Shown in pieces: positions 24,451-32,928 of a DNA stretch of 49,639 nt. Both the position numbers and the translations under genes were made by a program. Position 1 is the first letter of the stretch, and every line of letters starts with the position of its first letter. The notes under the pieces were generated by a model, which was not told where the DNA came from, did no database searches, and saw only the letters and a list, made by a program, of their open reading frames with translations. Source of the DNA: Rhodospirillum sp. (GTDB lineage Bacteria > Pseudomonadota > Alphaproteobacteria > Rhodospirillales > Rhodospirillaceae); NCBI GenBank assembly GCA_021741145.1, contig JAIOYK010000038.1, positions 1 to 49,639 of the forward strand, read 5' to 3'.

Positions 24451-25626
24451 ATGGGCAACACTGGCGTCATCGACCACTTCCTCGAAGTCTTCGCCCGCTA
24501 CATCGATTCCGGCTTCGGCCTGCTGAGCGGCGAAGTCGCCTTCATCGCCACGACGCTGATCGTGATCGATGTGACGCTGGCGGCGCTGTTCTGGTCCTGG
24601 GGCGGCGACGACGACATTTTCGCCCGGCTCGTGAAGAAGACGCTGTTCGTCGGCGTGTTCGCCTACATCATCGGCAACTGGAACAACCTCGCGCGCATCG
24701 TCTTCGAGAGCTTCGCCGGCTTGGGCCTCAAGGCCAGTGGCACGGGCTTCACGACCGCCGATCTGCTGCGGCCGGGCAAGGTGGCGCAAACCGGTCTCGA
24801 TGCCGGGCGACCACTACTGGAATCGATCTCCGGCCTGATGGGCTACTGGTCGTTCTTCGAGAACTTCATCCAGATCGCCTGCATGTTCCTCGCCTGGGCG
24901 CTGGTGCTGCTCGCCTTCTTCATCCTTGCGATCCAGCTCTTCGTCACCCTGATCGAATTCAAGCTGATGACGCTCGCCGGCTTCGTCCTCATTCCGTTCG
25001 GCCTGTTCGGCAAGTCCGCCTTCATGGCCGAACGCGTGCTCGGCAACGTCATCTCGTCCGGTATCAAGGTGCTGGTGCTGGCCGTCATAATCGGCATCGG
25101 CTCGACGCTGTTCTCCGAATTCACCGCTGGCCTTGGCGGTGCAACACCATCCATCGACGAAGCCATGGCCATCGTGCTCGCCGCGCTGTCGCTCCTCGGT
25201 CTCGGCATCTTCGGCCCTGGTATCGCCAGCGGCATCGTCTCCGGCGGCCCACAGCTCAGCGCTGGCGCCGCGGTGGGTACAGGTCTCGCGGCTGGCGGCA
25301 TGATCGCCGCCGGAGTCGGCGCGGCCGGCGCCGTCGCATCCGGCGGCGCGGCACTTGCGGGAGGCGCGGCAGCCGCGGCCCGGGGCGGCGCGGCGATGGC
25401 GGGTGGCGTATCCACGGCCAACAGCCTCGGCGCAGCCGGCCAATCGGGCGTCAGCGGCGTCGCGTCGGGCCTGGGCGGCGTCGCCCAAGCCGGCGGCGGC
25501 TCGGCCGCACCATCGTCGTGCAGGTTCCACGCAACGCCGATCGGCTCAGGGCGAACCCGCTCGGCATCTACGTCAACGCCATCAACTGGTCACGGGAGCT
25601 TGGTCAATGAAGCCGTCTTTCCGTAA
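24451..25626 (+). pseudogene. trbL: TrbL, VirB6-like membrane protein, C-terminus replaced by out-of-frame trbF sequence
   Basis: Residues 1-351 are normal TrbL: N-terminal DHFLEVFARYIDSGFGLLSG, five or six membrane segments between residues 25 and 275, and an Ala/Gly-rich region from about 260. After about position 25505 the frame runs through the 3' end of trbF in the wrong phase and ends with 40 unrelated residues. Native TrbL proteins continue for roughly 60-100 residues in a polar C-terminal tail, which is missing. The membrane core could still fold. A deletion joined trbL to trbF, removing the trbL end and most of trbF. Confidence 0.82.
25506..25610 (+). pseudogene. trbF: TrbF, VirB8-like protein, last 34 codons only
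   Basis: In the frame ending at TGA 25608-25610 the sequence reads TIVVQVPRNADRLRANPLG then IYVNAINWSRELGQ, the conserved C-terminus of TrbF. The other ~190 residues, including the membrane anchor and periplasmic NTF2-like domain, are gone; upstream DNA is trbL. VirB8-type proteins are essential nucleators of the type IV secretion pore, so this loss alone should block pilus assembly. Its stop overlaps the trbG start (ATGA), preserving the original gene junction. Confidence 0.85.
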
Positions 25627-26656
25627 AGCCGGAAGCCCGGCTTTACACATTTCCGCAATCCCGGCTTTGCGCCGAGGCGCATTGCCGATCCTGCTGGTGG
25701 CGACGTCCGCGCTCGCCGGCTGCGCCACCACCAATCCACCGCCGGAAATCTCCTACGACAACGCCGCGCCTGCGGTGCAGACAGTGGATCCCCCGGCACC
25801 GGTAACGGTCGTAGAACTGCCGCGGCCCCTGCCGCTGCCCGGGCAAATGAAACCGGTCGAGCAATCTCGTCAGACACCCGAACCGACCGATCCGACAGCG
25901 CGGGTCAACCAGGCCAACGCTGCAGCCCGCATTCAGCCGGTGCGCGACGGCTTCATCAATTCGATGCAGGTCTATCCCTTTACGCAAGGGGCGCTCTATC
26001 AGGTCTACACGGCCGTCGGGCAGATCACCGACATCGCATTGCAGCCGGGCGAGCAGCTGGTCGGATCGGGGCCCGTCGCCGCCGGCGACATCGTCCGCTG
26101 GATCATCGGCGACACGCAGAGCGGCGCCGGGCCCACGCTTCAGGTCCACATCCTGGTCAAGCCGACCCGGCCGGATCTGATGACCAACCTCGTCATCAAC
26201 ACCAGCCTGCGCACCTACCATATGGAACTTCGCTCGACCGAGCGGACCTACATGGCCTCGGTCTCCTGGCAGTATCCGCAGGACCAACTCATCGCGCTGC
26301 GTCGCCAGAACCAACAGGCCGAAGTAGCACAACCGGTCGCATCCGGCGTCGACCTCGCCAACGTCACCTTCCGCTACGCGATCGACGGCGACCGCGCGCC
26401 GTGGCGGCCGCTGCGCGCCTTCGACGACGGTCGCCAGGTCTTCATCGAATTCCCGCGCGGGATCGGACAGGGCGAGATGCCGCCGCTGTTCGTGGTCGGT
26501 CCCGAGGGCACCACCTCGGAACTGGTGAACTACCGGGTTCGCGGCCATCACATGATCGTCGATCGGCTCTTCGCCGCCGCCGAGTTGCGGTACGGCTCCG
26601 GCGATCGCCAGAAGCGCGTCCGCATCGTGCGTACCGATGGGAGGCCGGCGTCGTGA
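25607..26656 (+). CDS. trbG: TrbG, VirB9-like outer-membrane-complex lipoprotein
   Basis: The 349-aa product has a lipobox at LLVATSALAGCATT (Cys39) and a Pro-rich linker. The VirB9/TrbG fold follows with QVYPFTQGALYQVYTAVGQI, LQPGEQLVGSGPVAAGDIV and the C-terminal VNYRVRGHHMIVDRLFAAAE. It forms part of the core channel across the periplasm. It is intact apart from an unusual N-terminus, where a hairpin at 25623-25646 (GTAAAGCCGG / CCGGCTTTAC) lies in the first codons and may affect translation. It is coupled to the trbF remnant by ATGA and to trbI by GTGA. Confidence 0.9.
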   Translation: MKPSFRKAGSPALHISAIPALRRGALPILLVATSALAGCATTNPPPEISYDNAAPAVQTVDPPAPVTVVELPRPLPLPGQMKPVEQSRQTPEPTDPTARVNQANAAARIQPVRDGFINSMQVYPFTQGALYQVYTAVGQITDIALQPGEQLVGSGPVAAGDIVRWIIGDTQSGAGPTLQVHILVKPTRPDLMTNLVINTSLRTYHMELRSTERTYMASVSWQYPQDQLIALRRQNQQAEVAQPVASGVDLANVTFRYAIDGDRAPWRPLRAFDDGRQVFIEFPRGIGQGEMPPLFVVGPEGTTSELVNYRVRGHHMIVDRLFAAAELRYGSGDRQKRVRIVRTDGRPAS

Positions 26657-27413
26657 GCGAGACAGAGCCCCGGAAAGAGGAAGGGCCGGACGAGGAGGCT
26701 CGGCCGTTGACCGGCCAGCACCTTTCGCGACAGTCGGGTGACGCGCGGCGGTTCGGCGCGCAGCCGCATCGGCGCGGGATCGACAGAATGCCTTCCTTAA
26801 TGCCGCTACCGATCGGCGCACTGTCGCGCCCGATCGCGTTGCAGCGTCGGCGTCACCAAACATCCTGCAGGCGGGCGCCGTGATTTCCGCCGCACTGATC
26901 ACCGGCATCCGTTCAGATCTCCCCGGCCAGATCACCGCCCAAGTGACGGAAAATATCTACGATAGCCCGACTGGTCGCATCCTCCTCGTGCCCCAAGGCA
27001 CACGCATCATCGGCCAGTACGACAATAACGTCCAGTTCGGGCAGAGCCGCGTCCTCCTGGTCTGGAATCGACTGATCTTCCCGAACGGCCGCAGCATTGT
27101 GCTGGAGCGCCAGCCGGGCGCCGATGCTGAGGGATATGCCGGCCTCCAGGACGGCGTCGATTATCACTGGTGGGACCTCGCGAAGGCGGCCGGGCTCTCG
27201 ACGCTGCTCAGCGTCGCCGCCGAACTCGCCACCAACGACGACGACCGACTCATCCAGGCGATCCGCAATGGTGGCCAGGACACGATCAATGACGCAGGCC
27301 AGCAGATCATCCGCCGCCAGCTCAATATCGCTCCGACACTCACGATCCGGCCCGGCTTCCCGGTGCGCGTGATCGTCACGCGCGACCTCGTGCTCGAACC
27401 ATACGGAGGGTGA
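26653..27413 (+). pseudogene. trbI: TrbI, VirB10-like protein wrecked by an inversion and internal deletion
   Basis: Three pieces remain. At 26653-26700, 16 N-terminal codons (SETEPRKEEGPDEEA) are in the sense frame from a GTG start. At 26701-26769 the DNA is inverted: only the minus strand gives MRLRAEPPRVTRLSRKVLAG, the usual TrbI N-terminal segment before the membrane helix. From about 26775 the plus strand resumes in another frame with RQNAFLNAATDRRTVAPDRV and the complete TrbI C-terminal domain (VISAALITGIRSDLPGQITA, ILLVPQGTRIIGQYDNN, VRVIVTRDLVLEPYGG). The membrane helix and the Pro-rich linker, about 150 residues in usual homologues, are missing. No functional VirB10 can be made. Confidence 0.85.
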
Positions 27414-27414
27414 T

Positions 27415-27636
27415 ATGACCAAACTCAAGCTTGGCGCGATCGTAGACAACAAGCCGAACAAGCTCACCATCGAATTGCCGGCGCTGCTGCACCGCGATCT
27501 CGTCGCCTATGCCGAGGTCCTGGCTCGCGAGACTGGGCAAACGGTTACCGATCCGGCGAAGCTAATTGCACCGATGGTTCAGCGCTTCATCGCTACCGAC
27601 CGCGGCTTTGCGAAGGCGCGCCGACAACCTTCGTGA
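27415..27636 (+). CDS. DUF2274 domain protein
   Basis: The 73-aa protein contains LGAIVDNKPNKLTIELPALL then HRDLVAYAEVLARETGQTV and LIAPMVQRFIATDRGFAKAR, the whole of DUF2274. It resembles ribbon-helix-helix regulators and follows trbI at the end of the trb operon in this ICE family. Its role is unknown. The start lies 1 base after the trbI stop and the gene is intact. Core gene order ends here and cargo module 3 begins 7 bases later with the convergent LysR gene. Confidence 0.88.
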   Translation: MTKLKLGAIVDNKPNKLTIELPALLHRDLVAYAEVLARETGQTVTDPAKLIAPMVQRFIATDRGFAKARRQPS

Positions 27637-27643
27637 CGACCAA

Positions 27644-28592
27644 TCAGATTTTAAAGTTGAATCTCGGAGCGATCACGTTGTTCGTCGCCCTTGTCTTCGC
27701 GCGTCGCTCAACACTCATGTCGAGTAAGAATTTAAGCGCCGGATTCTGACTGGCGTCGGACCAGACGGCGCTGAACGATACCGTATTCTCCGAGCTGGAG
27801 ACTGGAACGAAACGAACGCCAGGGGGGGGCGATGCCGATGGTCGCGTTCGTAGCAAGCGCGATTCCAAACCCCTGCGCCACCATGCTCATCAAGTTCTCG
27901 CAGCCAATGTGCTGGACCGAAATCCGTGGACGAAAACCAGAGTGAGAAAGGCGCCTCACCAGATAGCGCTCGATCTCGGGTCCAGCAGCGTCAGCCATCG
28001 CAAGGAAGGTCTCGTGTTTTACGTCATGCCAATTAACCGCATTCAGGGAAGCGACCCCATGAGAGGCAGGAACGGCTAAATAGATCCTCTCATCCCACAA
28101 CCTTTCAGCTCGACATCCGGTCAGTTGTGGATCTCCTAGCATAAAGGCGATGTCGATCCGGCCGTTGAGTAAAGCGCTCGTAGTCATCTGAGAAGTCGCC
28201 TCTTGGAACGTCATCTCAATCGCCGGAAAGCGCTGACGGTAAGCCGTCAGCGAATCGGCTAAAAACCCATTGCCCAGTGGAACCATCAACCCGACGCGGA
28301 GCACTCCGACTGAGCCGCGTTTGGCCAGAGCGACTGTACTTACTGCCTCGTGGAGATGCTTCGCGCCGATCGCTGCCTCCCTGAGAAAACGTTCGCCAGC
28401 CAATGTCGCGCGGGCACCCGATCTATGTCGTTCGAACAACGCAATCCCGAGACGTCGCTCTAATATTTGTATCCGCCGGCTGACGGTCGACTGCGATACG
28501 TCGAGAATTTCCGCCGTCCGCCGAAAGCTACCATGCTCAGCAGCGAGAACTGCGTATCGCAGGTAGCGCAAGTCGAAAGCGATATCCGGCAC
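27644..28592 (-). pseudogene. LysR-family regulator with a frameshift in a G8 tract
   Basis: The N-terminal winged helix (FDLRYLRYAVLAAEHGSF, then RTAEILDVSQSTVSRRIQIL) and most of the effector domain are in one frame up to LATNATIGIA. The C-terminus (GVRFVPVSSSENTVSFSAVW and onwards to 27644) is in another. The switch lies in a run of eight G at 27822-27829; seven would join the frames into a protein of about 315 aa. GTG 28592 is preceded by GGAGG and gives a normal LysR start. A slip in the homopolymer could be mutation, phase variation or a base-calling error. The gene ends convergent with DUF2274. Confidence 0.8.
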
Positions 28593-28740
28593 CTCAATTC
28601 CTCCGGGGAATATCACACCGGGGCCGCAGTTTTCCGGAGACCAAGTGCGTCTTGAGATCAGACAGGACTTGGGGCAGCCCCCATATTGAAAGCATCGACC
28701 GGCAGCCGATTAAGGCCGCCGGACCACATGCATCATGTGC

Positions 28741-29556
28741 CTACAGTATTCCTTCCTGTGCGGCCTGATAAACGGTCCTTACGGTCGGCCGGAAACCAAG
28801 GCTCCGCGCCAGCGATGCATCGACATGGAGATACCAGGGATTTAGCATTGCCTCGGCCGAGGGTTCCATCTGGTGGCCCACAAGTCCTACCAGTTCATAG
28901 ACCGTCGTCGGCGCTTCATCGGAAATGTTGACGATCCGGCCATCGAAGGCGCCTGCCAGCGCCAATCTCATCGCCGTCGCAATATCGCGATGATGTATCG
29001 TGCTCATCCGATTGGCGGGATGGAAGCCGGAGGCGACCAGATGCTTTGGCAGCATCTCCAGGTGGCCGTCGCCGTCGCCATAAACGAACGGGAACCGCAA
29101 GATCGACCAGTTCAAGCCACTCTCGCGCAGCAGTTTTTCGGCTGCGACCTTGCTGGCGGGGTAAGCTTGTTCCGGCTCGACGCTATCCTTCTCCCGGCCG
29201 GGCTGGGTGGAGTTCCTGTTATAGACATTCGACGTGCTCGCCATGATGAAGCGAGCGTCAGGTGCATCAGCTTGCACGGCGGCGATCAGATTGCGAGTGC
29301 CCTCCAGGTTACTCCTCCAGATCAAATCCGTATCCGGGCTGCGAAAGACGGCGGCTAGGTGCACAATCGCCGAAACACCCCGAACAGCATCCGACAGCGT
29401 CGAAGGGTCGAGAATATCGCCAGTCACGGCCGTTGCGCCCGGGGGGCAGGTTTTCCCTGTCCGCAGCAGCAGCCGGCAGTCAAGACCTGCTTCCACCAAC
29501 CGCGGAACAAGCCGCTCGCCGACAAGACCTGTCGCTCCAGTTATCAGGATTGTCAT
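28741..29556 (-). CDS. NAD-dependent epimerase/dehydratase family protein
   Basis: This 271-aa atypical/extended SDR has the Rossmann motif ITGATGLVGERLVPRL at residues 4-19, VHLAAVFRSPDTD near 70, an active-site Tyr/Lys in YPASKVAAEKLL and a C-terminal NISDEAPTTVYELVGLVG. The substrate is unknown; many such proteins act on sugar nucleotides or small ketones. ATG 29556 starts 4 bases after the stop of the marR gene upstream, so the two form one operon under a MarR-type regulator with its own operator at 30018-30058. Confidence 0.85.
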   Translation of the reverse strand: MTILITGATGLVGERLVPRLVEAGLDCRLLLRTGKTCPPGATAVTGDILDPSTLSDAVRGVSAIVHLAAVFRSPDTDLIWRSNLEGTRNLIAAVQADAPDARFIMASTSNVYNRNSTQPGREKDSVEPEQAYPASKVAAEKLLRESGLNWSILRFPFVYGDGDGHLEMLPKHLVASGFHPANRMSTIHHRDIATAMRLALAGAFDGRIVNISDEAPTTVYELVGLVGHQMEPSAEAMLNPWYLHVDASLARSLGFRPTVRTVYQAAQEGIL

Positions 29557-29560
29557 TAGC

Positions 29561-29998
29561 TCATGCCTTTCGTGACAGGGTCTGTAGCCGCTCGGTCGCC
29601 AACCGAAGGACGCGGATCGTCGTGGCCAGATCGGTCTCGGCGATGCCGTCAAAAGCAGCTTGGTGAATAAATGAGAGGTCTGGGAGTTCGCGCCACAGGG
29701 CCTCGCCCGAACTCGTGAGTGTCAGAAGACGCTGGCGCTGATCTTCTCCGTCCGAGGTCTGCTGGACCAGACCTTTGCGAACGAGCGTGGCGATGATCCC
29801 GCTTAATGTCGCCCGTTCCAGCTCAAGCGCACGGCCGATATCGCGTTGCACCGTTGGACCAGAATTTGCGAGATGCCAGAGAACGTACCACTGGGTCGAA
29901 CCCAGATCGTATGGTCGCAATGTCGCGTCCATCAGGGCCCGTCCTGCAAAGTAGCATCGCTTTGTCCATGCCCCCACAGTCAGATGTTCGTCCTGCAT
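29561..29998 (-). CDS. MarR-family transcriptional regulator
   Basis: The 145-aa winged-helix protein has the MarR layout: a dimerisation helix, then LGSTQWYVLWHLANSGPTVQ, the recognition region DIGRALELERATLSGIIATL, and the wing LVQQTSDGEDQRQRLLTLTS. It carries one Cys near residue 15. MarR repressors usually bind a palindrome in their own promoter and release it on binding a phenolic or oxidising ligand; a 17-bp-arm inverted repeat sits 20 bases upstream of this start. It is co-transcribed with the epimerase gene. Confidence 0.92.
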   Translation of the reverse strand: MQDEHLTVGAWTKRCYFAGRALMDATLRPYDLGSTQWYVLWHLANSGPTVQRDIGRALELERATLSGIIATLVRKGLVQQTSDGEDQRQRLLTLTSSGEALWRELPDLSFIHQAAFDGIAETDLATTIRVLRLATERLQTLSRKA

Positions 29999-30017
29999 GC
30001 CGCGAAGGCCCTTTTAG

Positions 30018-30058
30018 TTCGTTCGCTACCTTGCAAATATCGCAAGGTAGCGAACGAA
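30018..30058 (-). promoter_or_regulatory. Long inverted repeat, probable MarR operator
   Basis: TTCGTTCGCTACCTTGC (30018-30034) and GCAAGGTAGCGAACGAA (30042-30058) are perfect 17-bp arms around AAATATC. The repeat lies just upstream of the marR start, as expected for an autorepressed MarR gene. Each arm is longer than a typical MarR half-site, so two overlapping dimers are possible. Confidence 0.8.
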
Positions 30059-30356
30059 TGTCAAGAGTCCTGCAGCGAGCCACGGCATCGCTGCTATGGC
30101 GAAAGGCTCCGAGCAATCCGATGAGTAGGTCGGGTGCGGCAGCGCGCCGGTCCTGCCTTGCCGCAGGACAGTGAAAGCGCACTGGCGAAGATACCATCTA
30201 CCAGCAGGAACGGCCCTGTGACGAGTGATGAGGCGTTGCGCCGGCTGCAGGTTGTGACCCGGCACGGGATGCGGGGATGGCCTGGGTTGTGGTCCACGCC
30301 GTTATAAGCTCCGCCGCCTCCCGCCGCATGGTGATTTGTGGGAAGCGGCGCGCGTC
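30059..30356. other. Gene-free spacer between marR promoter and NTF2/epoxide hydrolase operon
   Basis: About 300 bases without a credible ORF, RNA gene or repeat. It lies between the marR promoter and the 3' end of the minus-strand operon to the right, so a terminator for that operon should be here, but no strong hairpin was found. Confidence 0.45.
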
Positions 30357-31298
30357 TTAGGACGCCTTGTTCAGTCCGGGCTTCTCAGCGGCCCGAAGAC
30401 TCTTGGGCAGATCGTCCGGCCCGACCGCCGGAGATCCGTCGGCTGCATCAAATGACTGGGAGATTAGCAGGGTGTCTTCGTAGAGCTGAAGGTGGCTGAT
30501 CTTGCCCTCTTGCACCTTCAGATGCAGTGCAATCGGAGTCTCGAACGACCTGCCGCTCTGTGCAATGACGTGCGAGAACGTTCCGGTGATGACGGCATTG
30601 TCGCCATCTACGATGATGTCGTTGATGGTGGCGGAGCTTTGCCCTTCCACATAATAGGGCCACATCACCGCGAAGAATTCTGGTGCCTGGCTTCCTTTGG
30701 TGCGGCGACCGGTCCAGGGCAGATTGCTAGATCCCGGCACAAACCAGTCGATCTCATCGGCGAACAGCGCCTTCATGCTTTCGAGATCCTTGCCGCCAAT
30801 GCACTGCAACAGCTTAGTGGCGACAGTCTTGGCGTCGTTTGGAACGTTGCTTTCCACGGGCTCCACCAAGAGCCGTTCAAGCCGAACACTGGCAAAACGC
30901 CAGCGTCCCGAAACCTTCCTGTAGGTTTCGTGGTAAATCCCCCATCCCTGAAGGATCTTGAGTGGGCTGCCATCAGGAAACACGAGGCGATCGGAAATCG
31001 TCCAGGTTCCTCGCGCATTCTCCCGGTCCAGGATCTCGATCTCCGGCGCATGCACCTGATGCACGGACATCAGAGGCCCCATCAACTGCTGCAGACCCTC
31101 AATAAAGCTATGAGCCGAGCTGAATTTCTGCGTGTCGTCGGCGCCACCGGGGGCACCAGCAATCTCGATCGCCGCATCGGGCACGAAGTCCGCTTCGAGT
31201 TCTTCCCAATTCTTCTGATCGATCAGTCGGCAGTAGCGGGCCTTGAGTTGCTTGATGTCTTCAATGTCGTTGAGTTGCTCAAGTGTCCTGTTAGACAT
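30357..31298 (-). CDS. Tandem NTF2/SnoaL-fold protein (two domains)
   Basis: The 313-aa protein contains two NTF2-like domains in one chain. The first (residues ~8-150) is IKQLKARYCRLIDQKNWEEL followed by FVPDAAIEIAGA and later RKVSGRWRFASVRLERL, as in SnoaL/dehydratase-like proteins. The second (~160-290) runs from KTVATKLLQCIGGKDLESMK through IDWFVPGSSNLPWTGRRTKG to HLKVQEGKISHLQLYEDTLL. NTF2-fold enzymes act as cyclases, isomerases, dehydratases or limonene-epoxide-hydrolase-type hydrolases; the substrate here is unknown. AAAGGGAC precedes the ATG. It is the last gene of a five-gene minus-strand operon. Confidence 0.8.
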   Translation of the reverse strand: MSNRTLEQLNDIEDIKQLKARYCRLIDQKNWEELEADFVPDAAIEIAGAPGGADDTQKFSSAHSFIEGLQQLMGPLMSVHQVHAPEIEILDRENARGTWTISDRLVFPDGSPLKILQGWGIYHETYRKVSGRWRFASVRLERLLVEPVESNVPNDAKTVATKLLQCIGGKDLESMKALFADEIDWFVPGSSNLPWTGRRTKGSQAPEFFAVMWPYYVEGQSSATINDIIVDGDNAVITGTFSHVIAQSGRSFETPIALHLKVQEGKISHLQLYEDTLLISQSFDAADGSPAVGPDDLPKSLRAAEKPGLNKAS

Positions 31299-31380
31299 GA
31301 CTGTCCCTTTCTATGTTTGCGTTCACTCCCGGAATGACGTTTTCGTTTTCTGGGCGTCGCGGCCGGGCGTGATCGGTCAA

Positions 31381-32520
31381 TCAGCGATGATCCCCAAGGA
31401 CGGTAGTGACGAAGGCGCGCAGATCACCGAGCAGCAATTCCGGCTGTTCCATCGCCGCAAAATGCCCGCCCTTCGGCATGTCCGTCCAACGGACGATGTT
31501 GTACGTCTTTTCAGCGAAAGACCGGAGCGGCGGTATGAAGACGGGATCCGGGAACGCCGCCACGCCAGTCGGCACGCCTACATGCGCGCCTGCCGGCAGT
31601 TTGTCGGCGCCATCTTCGCGCTGCCCTTGGTAGATCCAGGTGGCCGTCACCGCCGCTCCGGGCGCGACGTAGAGCATGATATTGGTCAGAAGCCGCTCTT
31701 CGGAGAAACGCGTCCAGAGATCGGGACTGCCATCATTCCTCCGGGGCAGGTCCGACCACACGCCGAATTTTTCCAGAACCCAAGCTGCCACGCCAACGGG
31801 GCTATCGGCCATTGCGACACCGAGCGTCTGCGGACGGGTGCCCTGCTCATGGCTGTAGCCGCTCTCCCGTTCGAAACTCGCAGCAAAGCGGGCAAGCCAA
31901 TCCTCTTCCTCTTTCGTCGTCGGCTGCACATCCGCGGCTTTGATGGCGACCATGTTGAGGTGGATGCCGAGAACAGCGTCGGGGTTGCGATATGCCATGT
32001 GGGTGGCGATACCGGAGCCCCAATCGCCGCCTTGCACGAAGTAGCGCGCCTCACCGAACAACTCGCCCATCAACTGGTGAAACTGTTCAGCTATACGGAT
32101 CGGCCCGACTATCGTGCGGATGGGATGCGAGAAGGCGAAACCCGGCAGCGATGGGACGACCACATCGTGCCCGTCGGCGACGAGCGGCGCGATGAGGTCC
32201 TCAAACTCGATGAAGGAGCCGGGCCAGACATGGAGAAGCAGGAGGGGCGGCTTGGTTCCGTCGCCTGCGGCGTGGACGAAATGAATGCGCTGGCCTTCGA
32301 TTTCAGTCGTGAACTGGGGAAAGCGGTTCAGGCGGCGCTCTTCAGCACGCCAATCAAAGCTTTCCAGCCAGTAGCTGACCAGCCGTCGCAAGTCGGCCTT
32401 GCCGACGCCGGATGTCCAGCCCCCGGCATCCGGGAGCAGATCCCAATCATAGGCGTCAATCCTTCGTCTGATTTGCGCCAGGCGGTCGTCGGGAATGTGA
32501 ATTGTGAAGGGCGTAGCCAT
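31381..32520 (-). CDS. Epoxide hydrolase, alpha/beta-fold with EHN domain
   Basis: The 379-aa protein starts with an epoxide-hydrolase N-terminal domain (FTIHIPDDRLAQIRRRIDAY; RLNRFPQFTTEIEGQRIHFV). The hydrolase core has HVWPGS at 97-102 (usually HGWPGS), the nucleophile Asp166 in VQGGDWGSGI and the catalytic His near residue 353 in PKGGHFAAMEQPE. Such microsomal-type enzymes convert epoxides to diols through an ester on the Asp. The start lies 1 base after the SnoaL gene stop, so they are translationally close. The Gly-to-Val change in HGWPG is a small oddity near the oxyanion region. Confidence 0.9.
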   Translation of the reverse strand: MATPFTIHIPDDRLAQIRRRIDAYDWDLLPDAGGWTSGVGKADLRRLVSYWLESFDWRAEERRLNRFPQFTTEIEGQRIHFVHAAGDGTKPPLLLLHVWPGSFIEFEDLIAPLVADGHDVVVPSLPGFAFSHPIRTIVGPIRIAEQFHQLMGELFGEARYFVQGGDWGSGIATHMAYRNPDAVLGIHLNMVAIKAADVQPTTKEEEDWLARFAASFERESGYSHEQGTRPQTLGVAMADSPVGVAAWVLEKFGVWSDLPRRNDGSPDLWTRFSEERLLTNIMLYVAPGAAVTATWIYQGQREDGADKLPAGAHVGVPTGVAAFPDPVFIPPLRSFAEKTYNIVRWTDMPKGGHFAAMEQPELLLGDLRAFVTTVLGDHR

Positions 32521-32521
32521 G

Positions 32522-32926
32522 TTAGGGCCTCACCTGCGCTTCAACTGCTGTCTTATCGATGACCGAGAAAACTTCTGCGATCTTGCCTTCTCTCAACGTG
32601 TAAAAAGCATGTTCGTAGAAGACGACGCGCCGTCCATTGACCGGAACGCCAAGGAAATCTTGGACAGGCGTGCAGTCGAAACGAAGCCGTGAAGCGACAT
32701 GACCTTCATTCGCCACGACGAGATCGACGTTGAAATGAAGGTCCGGGATGTCTCGGAAGTTCTCTTCAAGCATGGCCCGGTAGCCATCCAACCCGAGCGG
32801 GCGCCCATTGTGGACCACATCGGCGGCCACGAATTCGCCAAGCTCGTCCCAGGCACGGGCATTCAGGCAGGCGATGTATTGCCTGTACATGCTGGCTGTC
32901 GCTGTTTCTTGTGATGTCTCATTCAT
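32522..32926 (-). CDS. SnoaL-like ester cyclase family protein
   Basis: This 134-aa single NTF2-fold protein has the SnoaL/ester-cyclase pattern: YRQYIACLNARAWDELGEFV, VVHNGRPLGLDGYRAMLEEN, FRDIPDLHFNVDLVVANEG, RLRFDCTPVQDFLGVPVNGR and FYTLREGKIAEVFSVIDKTA. Characterised members catalyse aldol-type ring closure or related isomerisations; many are uncharacterised. It lies 2 bases after the NADP-oxidoreductase stop and 1 base before the epoxide hydrolase start, so it is firmly inside the operon. Confidence 0.85.
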   Translation of the reverse strand: MNETSQETATASMYRQYIACLNARAWDELGEFVAADVVHNGRPLGLDGYRAMLEENFRDIPDLHFNVDLVVANEGHVASRLRFDCTPVQDFLGVPVNGRRVVFYEHAFYTLREGKIAEVFSVIDKTAVEAQVRP

Positions 32927-32928
32927 TG

